From assembly GCA_021851325.1 (NCBI GenBank), contig JAJZDZ010000024.1, positions 1 to 40,897 of the forward strand: a stretch of DNA of 40,897 nt, given 5' to 3'. The translations under genes were made by a program, and so were the position numbers. This DNA is from Pseudomonadota bacterium. GTDB taxonomy: Bacteria; Pseudomonadota; Alphaproteobacteria; Micropepsales; Micropepsaceae. The notes beneath the pieces were generated by a model. The model was given only the letters and a program-made list of their open reading frames with translations, was not told where the DNA came from and searched no databases. Of the stretch, positions 15,863 through 23,649 are shown one piece after another (the stretch's first letter is position 1; each line of letters opens with the position of its first letter).

Positions 15863-16810
15863 TTACGACGATGGCGCCGCAAGCTCACGAGCCCACAGAA
15901 AGAGCAGGGGCAGAAGATAGATGATGACGTTGCCAAGAAGGTTGCCGCGCACGCCTGTACCAGCAGATGTGTAGGGCCCACCGAATGCCTCTGCTGTGAC
16001 CCACACCGACAGCGAATAGAGGATGCCGAAGGGAAGCATGAGCTTCATAGCCCGACCGGTCAGTAGGCTGATCGCGATAATGGTTTCAGCGATTGCGACC
16101 AGCACGGCCACTGTAACTGGCCCGATCAGGCGGACGATGGTTACAACAAAGCCGAGCCAGATGGCGACAAGATGAGGCTGACCCGGGATCACGCTGGTGA
16201 TCTGGCTGGTAAAGTGAAAAAGAAAGGCCGGCAGCCACTTCAGTACGGCATCGAACAGCCACAAAAGTCCGAAGGCCAGTCGCGCATATGTCCACTGCGC
16301 CTCGGTGCCTTTCGTCTCAGTGATCTGCGTACGGCGCAACGATGAGTGGGCGGCAAGCACGAACAGGAAGGTGATGGCATATGCGATAAGAACGCCCGGA
16401 TCGGTCTGCCCATGCGCGTAAGGAAAGCCAAGCCCGTTCAGAAAAACCCAATAGATCAGGCTGTAAACGAAGCCGATACGCGCGGTCGCAGCGAGTGCGG
16501 TGCGCGACAGAAGGGCAAGCCCAAGCAGCACAGAGAGGGCAACGAGAAGTAGTGCAATTGGAGTTGGCCCTATGCGTTCTACCCCGTGCGCCATGGCAAG
16601 AAGCAGGGGGCTCAGCGCGGCGGGCACTTTTGCCGCCGGATGGGAGAAGGCCTTGAGAAGATTGGCCTTCGCGTTTGGTGCGACAAGCCATGCCTCGGCC
16701 TGCCAGGCTGCATTGAAGAGCCATACCGCACCAAATATCCCGATCAGGATCTTGAATGCCGCAGCGCCGGCAAACCGATCCCTATATGTCGTCAGCTTTG
16801 CCTCTGCCAT
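15863..16810 (-). CDS. Multipass inner-membrane protein, DoxX-like
   Basis: This is a 315-residue protein with about eight hydrophobic helices. Two halves each contain an FNAAW / WLFDAVLKW type segment, and the C-terminal half has an AIAETIIAISLLTGRAMKL region resembling DoxX-family membrane proteins. I place the start at the ATG at 16810 (MAEAKLTT) because GAGGACGGCA precedes it; a further 17 codons upstream are open but lack a ribosome site. The function is unknown. It lies on the same strand upstream of the riboswitch-controlled exporter but 160 bases of leader separate them, so it is a separate unit. No catalytic motif or Cys pair stands out. Confidence 0.7.
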   Translation of the reverse strand: MAEAKLTTYRDRFAGAAAFKILIGIFGAVWLFNAAWQAEAWLVAPNAKANLLKAFSHPAAKVPAALSPLLLAMAHGVERIGPTPIALLLVALSVLLGLALLSRTALAATARIGFVYSLIYWVFLNGLGFPYAHGQTDPGVLIAYAITFLFVLAAHSSLRRTQITETKGTEAQWTYARLAFGLLWLFDAVLKWLPAFLFHFTSQITSVIPGQPHLVAIWLGFVVTIVRLIGPVTVAVLVAIAETIIAISLLTGRAMKLMLPFGILYSLSVWVTAEAFGGPYTSAGTGVRGNLLGNVIIYLLPLLFLWARELAAPSS

Positions 16811-17388
16811 TGCCGTCCTCGCGTGACGTCCGGCCCATCCGGACAGCTTCCAATTTCGCATCCAGTTCCCTGCCGGCAGTGGCCGCAGGAGGAGGGGAAG
16901 CTAACGTTCATAGCTGAGGTCTCATGAATGGCACCTATATCGCAAATGAAAGCGCGGAAATATTTGTGTTCAGGCTCAGCTGGAGTGGGCAGCCGCACAA
17001 ATCCGGATCGCAGGCCATGGGCGTCCGTTGAACAAAATTCTGCCTAGGGCCTCAGGATCGCGAGCCCATCAATCTTGGGTATCGCGCCTGCAAGCGACCG
17101 GACGTCGATCATGACGTCGGACGCACCGCTGAGACGTGGCCGAAGGCGCTACGGGTTGCGCGAGACCTGATCCATGCGCCGCGGGTGTCGGCTGTGCGCT
17201 GGTGCGGCAGGCTCAGGGGGCTTCAGCCATGTTGACGGTGCGCTTGGCGCATTGCAGCGGGATCGGGCGTTGCCGCCAGATCTTGAATTATTTACGTCCA
17301 TAAATTGAAAAATATAAAGTTTTGCACATTGAGAATTGATATTTTAAATATTATCATCTGTTCGATCGCGGTTTCCAGGATGGCGTTC
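16811..17388. promoter_or_regulatory. Divergent intergenic region with an AT-rich promoter at 17322-17350
   Basis: The DNA is GC-rich and featureless to about 17280, then strongly AT-rich to 17350. Within it TTGCAC (17322-17327), a 17-base spacer and TAAATA (17345-17350) form a good sigma-70-like promoter reading right, 39 bases before the DUF2089 gene start. The left part must also hold the promoter of the leftward membrane gene, which I cannot pinpoint. Confidence 0.55.
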
Positions 17389-17760
17389 ATGACTGATCTG
17401 TTGGAATGGCAGGCGCTGGCCTCTCTCGCGGGGGACCAGTCCTTCACGATTGAGCGGGTCCGACTGGCCAGTGGCGTCGTCATAGAGGGCCGCTTTGTAC
17501 CGCCTGATCTGGCCAAGCTTTCGGTTGAAGATCAGGTCTTTGTCGCAGCCTTTGTCCGCGCCCACGGTTCGATCAAGGAGATGGAGAGGTTTTTTGGCGT
17601 CAGCTATCCCACGATCAAGGCCCGCCTTAACCGCATTTCGGCTGCACTCAGTTTCGTCGAAACGGAGGCTCCGCCCGGCCGCAGCGAGATCTTGGCCCGG
17701 CTGGGACGCGGGGAGATTACGGTCAGCGATGCGATCGCACAGCTGGAGGCGCTGAAGTGA
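17389..17760 (+). CDS. DUF2089-type small regulatory protein with SHOCT-like tail
   Basis: This is a 123-residue protein. Residues 38-85, containing VPPDLAKLSVEDQVFVAAFV and then SIKEMERFFGVSYPTIKARL, match the DUF2089 core, which looks like a helix-turn-helix (the 'GVSYPTIKARLNRI' part is the recognition helix). The N-terminal zinc ribbon of longer DUF2089 proteins is absent. The last 25 residues, EILARLGRGEITVSDAIAQL, form a SHOCT/YvlB-like helical element. The ATG at 17389 has AGGA upstream; an in-frame ATG at 17305 would lie upstream of the predicted -10 box and is rejected. The stop overlaps the next gene (TGATG). A DNA-binding regulator of the membrane-stress operon that follows is a reasonable inference. 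Confidence 0.8.
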   Translation: MTDLLEWQALASLAGDQSFTIERVRLASGVVIEGRFVPPDLAKLSVEDQVFVAAFVRAHGSIKEMERFFGVSYPTIKARLNRISAALSFVETEAPPGRSEILARLGRGEITVSDAIAQLEALK

Positions 17761-18017
17761 TGCCGCCGCTCCTGGCTCAGTTCGCGATACGACACCGCGC
17801 AGTTCATCTGCGGTTATGGGTGCCCTTGTTCCTGCTCTGGCTGTTACTTTTTCCGCTTGCGCTGATCGTACTGCTCATCGCCAGCATCGCGATGGTATGG
17901 GCGGATACGCGTCCTGTCCGCATCATCGCGGCACTACTCGGTGTTTTGAGCGCAGTTTCCGGAAGCATGATCGATATTGAGCTGGCCCAGTCGGCCGTCT
18001 TTGTTCGCTTTGTTTAG
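17760..18017 (+). CDS. Small membrane protein in DUF2089-SHOCT operon
   Basis: This is an 85-residue protein with a strongly hydrophobic central segment (WVPLFLLWLLLFPLALIVLL and the following AS-IAMVW), most likely one long or two short transmembrane helices, and a second hydrophobic stretch near the end. The ATG at 17760 shares its A with the stop of the upstream DUF2089 gene (TGATG), giving tight coupling. Twelve bases separate its stop from the next gene. No family name can be assigned from sequence alone; its position between a DNA-binding-like protein and a SHOCT protein suggests it anchors or senses at the membrane. Confidence 0.75.
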   Translation: MPPLLAQFAIRHRAVHLRLWVPLFLLWLLLFPLALIVLLIASIAMVWADTRPVRIIAALLGVLSAVSGSMIDIELAQSAVFVRFV

Positions 18018-18029
18018 GAGGAGGATGAC

Positions 18030-18452
18030 ATGAGCGATAGCCGTAAGCAGATTCTGGACATGCTTGCTGACGGAAAAATCAGCGTGGACGATGCCAGCCG
18101 GCTGATCGCCGCACTGGGCGAAGTCGAGGTGTCCAGAACCACGGGAAATTTGCCCAAATATCTGCGTGTGCTGGTCGAGGCAAGTGAGCCAAGCGATGAG
18201 GGTGAGGCGCCAACCAAAGTCAATATTCGGGTGCCGCTGCAGCTGTTGCGCGCCGGGGTGCGTCTGGCCAGCCTGATTCCGCCAGTGGCACGTGAACATG
18301 TCAACGCAGCCCTGCACCAGCAGGGCATTGCTTTTGACATCAACCAGCTCAAGCCCGCCAATGTCGAAGAACTCATCGAGCAGCTCAAGGACCTGACGAT
18401 CGACGTTGATCAGCCTAGCAAGAAGGTCAAGGTTCGGGTGTTCTGTGAATGA
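18030..18452 (+). CDS. SHOCT/YvlB-like domain protein
   Basis: This is a 140-residue protein. Residues 1-30 (SRKQILDMLADGKISVDDASRLIAAL) are the short SHOCT-like helix-turn-helix seen at the start of YvlB-type proteins, and the rest has an LRVLVEASEP segment and a long amphipathic region ending in VKVRVFCE. AGGAGGAGG directly precedes the ATG. The N-terminal element repeats the one at the C-terminus of the DUF2089 protein two genes upstream, so the two proteins may interact or share a partner. In Firmicutes YvlB-type proteins belong to cell-envelope stress operons; a similar role here is inferred. Confidence 0.75.
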   Translation: MSDSRKQILDMLADGKISVDDASRLIAALGEVEVSRTTGNLPKYLRVLVEASEPSDEGEAPTKVNIRVPLQLLRAGVRLASLIPPVAREHVNAALHQQGIAFDINQLKPANVEELIEQLKDLTIDVDQPSKKVKVRVFCE

Positions 18453-18525
18453 ACACTGCCATCACTGCTGTCGCCTCGTCGCTGGCGCCAACTCCTCCTG
18501 CCATGACCTTGCTGCAGCAGCGTGT

Positions 18526-18807
18526 CTATCGCGCGCGCCACTTCGCAAAGCGCTCATCTGTCGCAATCGTCCACAGTGCCCAGTCCTCGATGAATTCGCG
18601 GGCATAGTGACGGATGCGTCCGTCCGCCTCGAGGAGCGCAGCATCTTTTGACGGATAGTCGCCGATCGGGATGCGGTTGATTTCAATCGCCCAGCTGTCG
18701 CCAGGGCGCCGGCGCACGGTCGCCGTTACGAGCGTGCCAAGCTCAAGGCTGTACGCATCTATGCGTCCGTGACCGCCGTCCCACCGTGTCCATCGCGCCT
18801 TGCCCAT
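18526..18807 (-). CDS. Small conserved hypothetical protein
   Basis: This is a 93-residue soluble protein rich in Trp, with a TRWDGGHGRIDAYSLELGT start, a WAIEINRIPIGDYPSKDAAL middle and a C-terminal helix EFIEDWALW. It has no signal peptide, Cys pairs or known catalytic motif. The composition and codon pattern read as real coding sequence rather than a shadow. The ATG at 18807 is chosen over one three codons upstream; neither has a clear Shine-Dalgarno. It converges on the SHOCT gene, whose stop is 74 bases away. Confidence 0.55.
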   Translation of the reverse strand: MGKARWTRWDGGHGRIDAYSLELGTLVTATVRRRPGDSWAIEINRIPIGDYPSKDAALLEADGRIRHYAREFIEDWALWTIATDERFAKWRAR

Positions 18808-19171
18808 GGAGAACAAATAAAGAACAAATAGGGGGAGGGCAAGGGGTACGAGGCGCAGGCGATTGCGTCATCTTCGCCGTCCCGGCCCTTCGGTCGCGCG
18901 GGCCCTGGATTTTCCGCGCAGATTAGCTGGGTCTTTGCGGCATCGCGCGTAGGGAGATGATTGTTGGTGCAGATGCAGGATGGAACCGCGTCGGATCCAC
19001 GTAGCCTTGACAGCGGGCGGTGGAGCGCCGATATACCCCGCATTGATGCGGCCGCACGCTCCTGCCTTCTGGCCTGAGCCGCTTTTTCAACCCCTCCGTT
19101 TGCTTCCATGTGCGGGAAAGACGGCACCCGCTGTCGCCGAAGCCGCGTGCTTTGCGACTATAGGACTTATC
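18808..19171. other. Upstream region of the RhlE-like helicase gene
   Basis: The 360 bases contain no gene I can support. A frame is open through it in phase with the helicase, but its translation is Pro/Ala-rich without homology and the real helicase start is at 19172. A long 5' leader would be usual for DEAD-box helicase mRNAs that are controlled by cold or by their own product, but no structure is evident. Confidence 0.5.
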
Positions 19172-20488
19172 GTGACCAGTTTTGACGAATTGGGCCTCAT
19201 CGCGCCGATCATGCGCGTGCTTGAGGCTGAATCTTATGTGACTCCCACCCCAATCCAGTCTCGCGCCATTCCGCGTCTGCTCGCCGGACGCGATCTTCTG
19301 GGCATTGCCCAGACCGGCACCGGCAAGACCGCTGCATTCGGTTTACCGCTGCTCCAGAAGCTTCGCACCGACATGCGGACGGTAAAGGCGCGCGCGACGC
19401 GGGCCCTCATTCTGGCGCCCACGCGCGAGCTGGCGCTGCAGATCGACACCTCGCTGAGAAGCTATGGCCGTGGGCTGAAGCTTCGCCATTGCGTGATCTT
19501 CGGTGGTGTAAACCAGAACCGGCAGGTGCAGGAACTGGCCAAGGGCGTAGACATTCTGGTGGCAACACCCGGACGGCTGCTCGATCTCATTTCCCAGCGT
19601 CACCTGCGGCTCGACGAGGTCGAGATATTTGTCGTCGACGAAGCCGACCGCATGCTCGACATGGGCTTCATCCGTGATGTCCGGCGCATCGTCGCACTGC
19701 TGCCCAAGGAACGTCAGTCGATGTTGTTTTCGGCGACCATGCCGGATGACATCGTCAAGCTCGTTGGCGACATGCTGAAACAGCCCGAGCGTATCGAGAT
19801 TGCACCACAGTCGCGTCCGGCAGAGCGGATCGAGCAGCGCGTGCTGTTCACAGAGGGCCGACAGAAGCGCGGTATCCTGATCAGTCTGTTGCGCAACCCA
19901 GAGGTCAAGCGCGCGATTGTCTTTACCAAAACCAAATACGGCGCCAACAAGGTAGCTGAGACCCTGGAGAAGGCCGGCCTTTGTGCCGAAGCGATCCATG
20001 GCAACAAATCCCAGAATGCACGTCAGCGCGCGCTGGCCCGCTTTCGCAGCGGTGAGGCCCCCATTCTCGTGGCGACCGACATTGCCGCGCGCGGGATTGA
20101 TATTGACGAGATCACGCACGTCATCAATTTCGAGTTGCCCAATGAGGCGGAAAGCTATGTCCATCGCATCGGCCGCACGGCGCGGGCTGGTGCCAGCGGC
20201 ATTGCGATCTCGCTGGTCGATGACAGCGAGCGCGGGCTGTTGCGCCAGGTCGAGCGCATTACCAAGCAGCGCATCCCGGTCGTACCGGCCCCAGAAGGGG
20301 TGGCGGAAAAGATGCCTGAACCGCGCCGGGAACGCAGTCACGCCCGCCCGCCCCAAACGGCAGCAGAACGCCCATCACAGAGCCCGGCCGAGCGGGGACC
20401 CCGTCGCGAGGGACGGCGCCGTCCGCGGCGCAAATCCCGCACCGGCCACCCTCACGGCAAAGCCCCGGTGATGGGGACGTCCCGCTAG
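19172..20488 (+). CDS. rhlE: RhlE-like DEAD-box ATP-dependent RNA helicase
   Basis: This 438-residue cytoplasmic helicase has all core motifs: the Q motif TPTPIQ near 24, Walker A AQTGTGKT (46-53), PTREL (83-87), TPGR (132-135), DEAD (156-159), SAT (188-190), and HRIGRTARAG near 330. The C-terminal 70 residues are Arg/Pro-rich, as in RhlE proteins, and probably bind RNA loosely. The role is in ribosome assembly, RNA decay and cold growth. I choose the GTG at 19172 (VTSFDELGL), which matches the usual start of the family and has TAGGA upstream; an in-frame extension of 64 codons lacks homology. It converges with the M20 peptidase gene, with 28 bases between the stops. Confidence 0.92.
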   Translation: MTSFDELGLIAPIMRVLEAESYVTPTPIQSRAIPRLLAGRDLLGIAQTGTGKTAAFGLPLLQKLRTDMRTVKARATRALILAPTRELALQIDTSLRSYGRGLKLRHCVIFGGVNQNRQVQELAKGVDILVATPGRLLDLISQRHLRLDEVEIFVVDEADRMLDMGFIRDVRRIVALLPKERQSMLFSATMPDDIVKLVGDMLKQPERIEIAPQSRPAERIEQRVLFTEGRQKRGILISLLRNPEVKRAIVFTKTKYGANKVAETLEKAGLCAEAIHGNKSQNARQRALARFRSGEAPILVATDIAARGIDIDEITHVINFELPNEAESYVHRIGRTARAGASGIAISLVDDSERGLLRQVERITKQRIPVVPAPEGVAEKMPEPRRERSHARPPQTAAERPSQSPAERGPRREGRRRPRRKSRTGHPHGKAPVMGTSR

Positions 20489-20516
20489 GGCCCTGCCGTG
20501 ACGCTGCCGACGCCGC

Positions 20517-21947
20517 TCAGCGTGACTGGGCGGCGTAGTCGGCAAGGACGCGGGCGACGACCTCGGTCACATTCTTGCCGGTGGGAATGTGCAGAAATTC
20601 ATTGGGCCCATGCGCATTGGAGTGAGGGCCCAGGACACCGGTTATGACGAACTGGGTCTGCGGAAACTTGGCGCCCAGCATGCCCATGAACGGGATTGAA
20701 CCTCCTTCGCCCATCATCGCTGCGGCCCGGCCGAAGGCCGCTTCGGAGGCCTGGGCAATGCTCTGTGCCAGCCAGGGTGCCAGTGCCGGCGCGTTCCAGC
20801 CGCCCTGTCCCGGCTCCCCGGCAAATTCGACCTCGGCGCCATAGGGCGGATCCTGTTCGAGCGCGTCCTTGAGCGCAGTCGTGGCCGCGGCGGCATCGAC
20901 GGTGGGGGGCAGGCGCATCGAGAGTTTGGCGGTGGTATAGGGACGCAGCACATTGCCTGCATTCTGGGGTTCAGGCGCCCCGGCCAGTCCCACCGTGGAC
21001 AGGGCCGGGCGCCAGGTGCGGTTAAGGACCAGCTCGGCGAGGTCTTCGCCCATTGCCGTCATGCCCGGCAGAAACGGAAACTTGTTGAACACCGACGCCC
21101 CGAGCGCCTTGGCCGCTTCACGGGCCTGTGCCCGGCGCTCTTCGGGGATCTGGCAGTAAAGGGCATCGAGCTTGATGCGGCCGGTATCGGCCTCCTCAAT
21201 GCGTTCGAGCAGGCTGCGCAGAATGCGGAACGAGGACGGCACGATGCCGGAGGCATCGCCCGAATGCACGCCTTCAGAAAGCACGCGTACCGTGAGGTTG
21301 CCCATCGCGATGCCGCGCAAGGAGGTGGTCAGCCACAACCGGTCATAATCGCCGCAGCCCGAATCGAGGCAGACAACCAGGGCAGGTTTGCCCAGGCGCG
21401 GAGCCAGATGATCGACATAGGCCGGAAGATCATAGCTGCCGGACTCTTCGCAGGCCTCGATCAGGATGGAACAGGGAGCATGGGCAATGTGTTGGTCACG
21501 CAGCGCCAGAATCGCGCTTAAGGCGCCAAACATGGCATAGCCGTCATCGGCACCGCCGCGACCATAGAGGCGGTCGCCCTTGAGCTGCGGCGACCACGGC
21601 CCCAGGCCCTCGGACCAGCCGGCCATCTCCGGCTGCTTGTCGAGATGGCCATAAAGCAGGACCGGCGCTGCCCGCTCGGCACCTCCAGCCCCGGGGATTT
21701 CGATCAGAATGACCGGCGTACGTCCCTCGAGGCGCACCACCTCAAGGCGCGCCCCGGCGATGGCGCCAAGGCGCGTCTGGGCCCAGCCGGCAAAAAGGCT
21801 TACGGCCTTCTCCATGTGGCCATGTTCCTGCCAGGACGGATCAAAATGGGGGGATTTGTTGGGAATGCGGATGTAGTCGATGAGGGTCGGGATGATCTCC
21901 TCGTCCCAGCTCCGGCTAATAAAGGATTTGAGCCGCTTTGCGTCCAT
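20517..21947 (-). CDS. M20 family metallopeptidase (dipeptidase/deacylase type)
   Basis: This is a 476-residue protein. The di-zinc site is visible: H101/D103 in YGHLDKQ, D134 in GRGGADDGY, the catalytic/ligand Glu pair E167/E168 in EACEESGSYD, and a late His in NAHGPNEF near 450. A lid-type dimerisation domain lies between (about 210-330). M20 enzymes remove an amino acid from peptides or acyl groups from amino acids; the long form of about 470 residues resembles carnosinase/CNDP-type dipeptidases. I use the ATG at 21947 (MDAKRLKS) preceded by GAGGAAGACGGACC; a longer frame to 22085 overlaps the promoter of the divergent chorismate mutase gene. The substrate is not determinable. Confidence 0.88.
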   Translation of the reverse strand: MDAKRLKSFISRSWDEEIIPTLIDYIRIPNKSPHFDPSWQEHGHMEKAVSLFAGWAQTRLGAIAGARLEVVRLEGRTPVILIEIPGAGGAERAAPVLLYGHLDKQPEMAGWSEGLGPWSPQLKGDRLYGRGGADDGYAMFGALSAILALRDQHIAHAPCSILIEACEESGSYDLPAYVDHLAPRLGKPALVVCLDSGCGDYDRLWLTTSLRGIAMGNLTVRVLSEGVHSGDASGIVPSSFRILRSLLERIEEADTGRIKLDALYCQIPEERRAQAREAAKALGASVFNKFPFLPGMTAMGEDLAELVLNRTWRPALSTVGLAGAPEPQNAGNVLRPYTTAKLSMRLPPTVDAAAATTALKDALEQDPPYGAEVEFAGEPGQGGWNAPALAPWLAQSIAQASEAAFGRAAAMMGEGGSIPFMGMLGAKFPQTQFVITGVLGPHSNAHGPNEFLHIPTGKNVTEVVARVLADYAAQSR

Positions 21948-22020
21948 GGTCCGTCTTCCTCTTGCCCTGCTGTGCGTGGCTCCCCTATGACAGAGGCTGA
22001 GCAGAGGGAAAAGGGCCAAC

Positions 22021-22311
22021 ATGCAGAGCGATCCAGAACTGCAGCGCCTGCGCGAATCTATCGACAATATCGACGCGGCGCTCATTCACCTGCTGGCCGA
22101 GCGCTTCAAATGTACGCAGGCGGTGGGCCAGCTTAAGGCCGCCCATGGCCTTGCGGCAGCCGATCCCGAACGTGAGGCCCAGCAGATCGCCCGTTTGCGG
22201 CGGCTGGCCGAAACCGCCAAGCTGGATCCGGATTTTGCCGAGAAATTTCTCGGCTTTATCGTTAAGGAAGTGATCCGCCACCACGAAGCCATTCGTGGCG
22301 CCGGTCATTGA
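22021..22311 (+). CDS. AroQ-class chorismate mutase
   Basis: This 96-residue all-helical protein converts chorismate to prephenate, the step towards phenylalanine and tyrosine. The active-site residues of the E. coli AroQ domain appear at the same numbers: R11, R28, K39, D48, R51, E52. The equivalent of Gln88 is His88. It is a free-standing mutase without a prephenate dehydratase or dehydrogenase domain. The ATG at 22021 follows AGAGGGAAAAGGGCCAAC. It is divergent from the M20 peptidase gene, with 73 bases between starts, and is followed 92 bases later by the acyl-CoA dehydrogenase pair on the same strand. Confidence 0.88.
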   Translation: MQSDPELQRLRESIDNIDAALIHLLAERFKCTQAVGQLKAAHGLAAADPEREAQQIARLRRLAETAKLDPDFAEKFLGFIVKEVIRHHEAIRGAGH

Positions 22312-22403
22312 CCTCTACGTCAAGTCGCCTCGTATTTGTACTCTTGCCAAGTTCGACACAAGGCTGACAGATTGTCGGCCGTCCCGTTCGCCGGAGCATG
22401 ATC

Positions 22404-23588
22404 ATGGATCTCAGTTTTTCGCCCGAAGATGAAGCCTTCCGCCGTGAAGTGCGCGAGTTTATTGCCAATAACTACCCGGAGCGCCTCAAGGGCAAGAACC
22501 GGCGTGAGTTTTCCGAACGCGAGGATTTTCTGGCCTGGCAGAAGGTGCTGTACAAAAAGGGCTGGGTCGCGCCGCTCTGGCCGAAGGAATATGGCGGCAC
22601 CGGGTGGAGCATCACCCAACGCTATATCTTCAACGAAGAATGCGCCCGCGCCGAAACCCCCCAATTGCTGGCATTCGGCCTCTCCATGGTCGGCCCGGTG
22701 ATCTACACCTTTGGCAATGAGGCACAGAAGAAGCGCTTCCTGCCGGGCATTCTCTCCGCTGAGGACTGGTGGTGCCAGGGCTATTCGGAACCGGGCTCGG
22801 GCAGCGATCTGGCGAGCCTCAAGACGCGCGCGGTACGCGACGGCGATCATTACATCGTCAATGGCCAGAAGACCTGGACCACGCTTGCCCAGTATGCGGA
22901 CTGGATCTTCTGTCTGGTGCGGACGGACCCCAATGTGAAGCAGCAGGAAGGCATTTCCTTTCTCCTGATCGACATGAAAACCCCGGGCATCACGGTCAAG
23001 CCGATCATCCTCATGGATGGTGCTCATGAGGTGAACGAGGTCTTCTTTGACAATGTCAGGGTTCCGGCCGAAAACCTGATTGGCGAGGAGAACAAGGGCT
23101 GGACCTACGCCAAGTTTCTTCTGGTCAATGAGCGCTCCGGTATCGCCGGTGTGGCCCGCTCCAAGAAGCAGATTGAACGGCTCAAGGAAATCGCAACTTC
23201 CGAAACCGTCGATGGTACGCCGCTCATCGGTACCGATGAGTTCTCCCGCAAGATCGCCGAACTTGAGATCGATCTGACCGCGCTCGAGTTTACCGAGCTG
23301 CGAACCCTCGCCCAGGAGGCCAAGGGTAAGCACGCCGGTCCGGAAAGCTCGATCCTCAAGATCAAGGGTACCGAAGTGCAGCAGCGCATTACGGAACTCA
23401 CCCTTGAAGCGGTTGGCTATTATGCTTTCCCCTACGCCCGTGCGTTTGGCGACAATGAGTTTCCGCCTGGTCCGGATTATGCCGTTGGCCAATCCGGCAC
23501 ATATTTCAACATGCGCAAGACCTCGATTTATGGTGGTTCCAACGAGATCCAGCGCAACATCATCGCCAAGGCGGTGTTGGGACTTTAA
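22404..23588 (+). CDS. Acyl-CoA dehydrogenase, first of an adjacent pair
   Basis: This 394-residue FAD enzyme of the acyl-CoA dehydrogenase family oxidises acyl-CoA to the 2-enoyl-CoA. Visible motifs are WPKEYGGTGW (plug domain), YSEPGSGSDLASL (FAD/substrate loop), NGQKTWTTLAQYADW and the C-terminal YGGSNEIQRNI. The usual catalytic Glu of the YEGTxxIQ loop is Gly here. A Glu in NERSGIAG (the isovaleryl-CoA dehydrogenase-like helix G position) could take its place, as in heteromeric steroid-side-chain ACADs. The next gene encodes a second, differently built ACAD 61 bases on. I start at 22404 rather than at 22398 because GGAG lies 7 bases from the former but 1 base from the latter. Confidence 0.9.
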   Translation: MDLSFSPEDEAFRREVREFIANNYPERLKGKNRREFSEREDFLAWQKVLYKKGWVAPLWPKEYGGTGWSITQRYIFNEECARAETPQLLAFGLSMVGPVIYTFGNEAQKKRFLPGILSAEDWWCQGYSEPGSGSDLASLKTRAVRDGDHYIVNGQKTWTTLAQYADWIFCLVRTDPNVKQQEGISFLLIDMKTPGITVKPIILMDGAHEVNEVFFDNVRVPAENLIGEENKGWTYAKFLLVNERSGIAGVARSKKQIERLKEIATSETVDGTPLIGTDEFSRKIAELEIDLTALEFTELRTLAQEAKGKHAGPESSILKIKGTEVQQRITELTLEAVGYYAFPYARAFGDNEFPPGPDYAVGQSGTYFNMRKTSIYGGSNEIQRNIIAKAVLGL

Positions 23589-23649
23589 TCCGCGGCAGAG
23601 GGGGAGTTTGCCCCCATCTGTGTCACCTGCCGGTTAGAAGAGGCCTCTC

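Noticed and set aside
18980..19171. 64-codon N-terminal extension of the RhlE-like helicase
   Set aside because: Pro/Ala-rich without family similarity; the family start begins at the GTG at 19172 with TAGGA upstream.
23600..23615. GGGGG/CCCCC hairpin between the two paired ACAD genes
   Set aside because: Only five G-C pairs with a 6-base loop and no T-run; the genes are close and probably co-transcribed.
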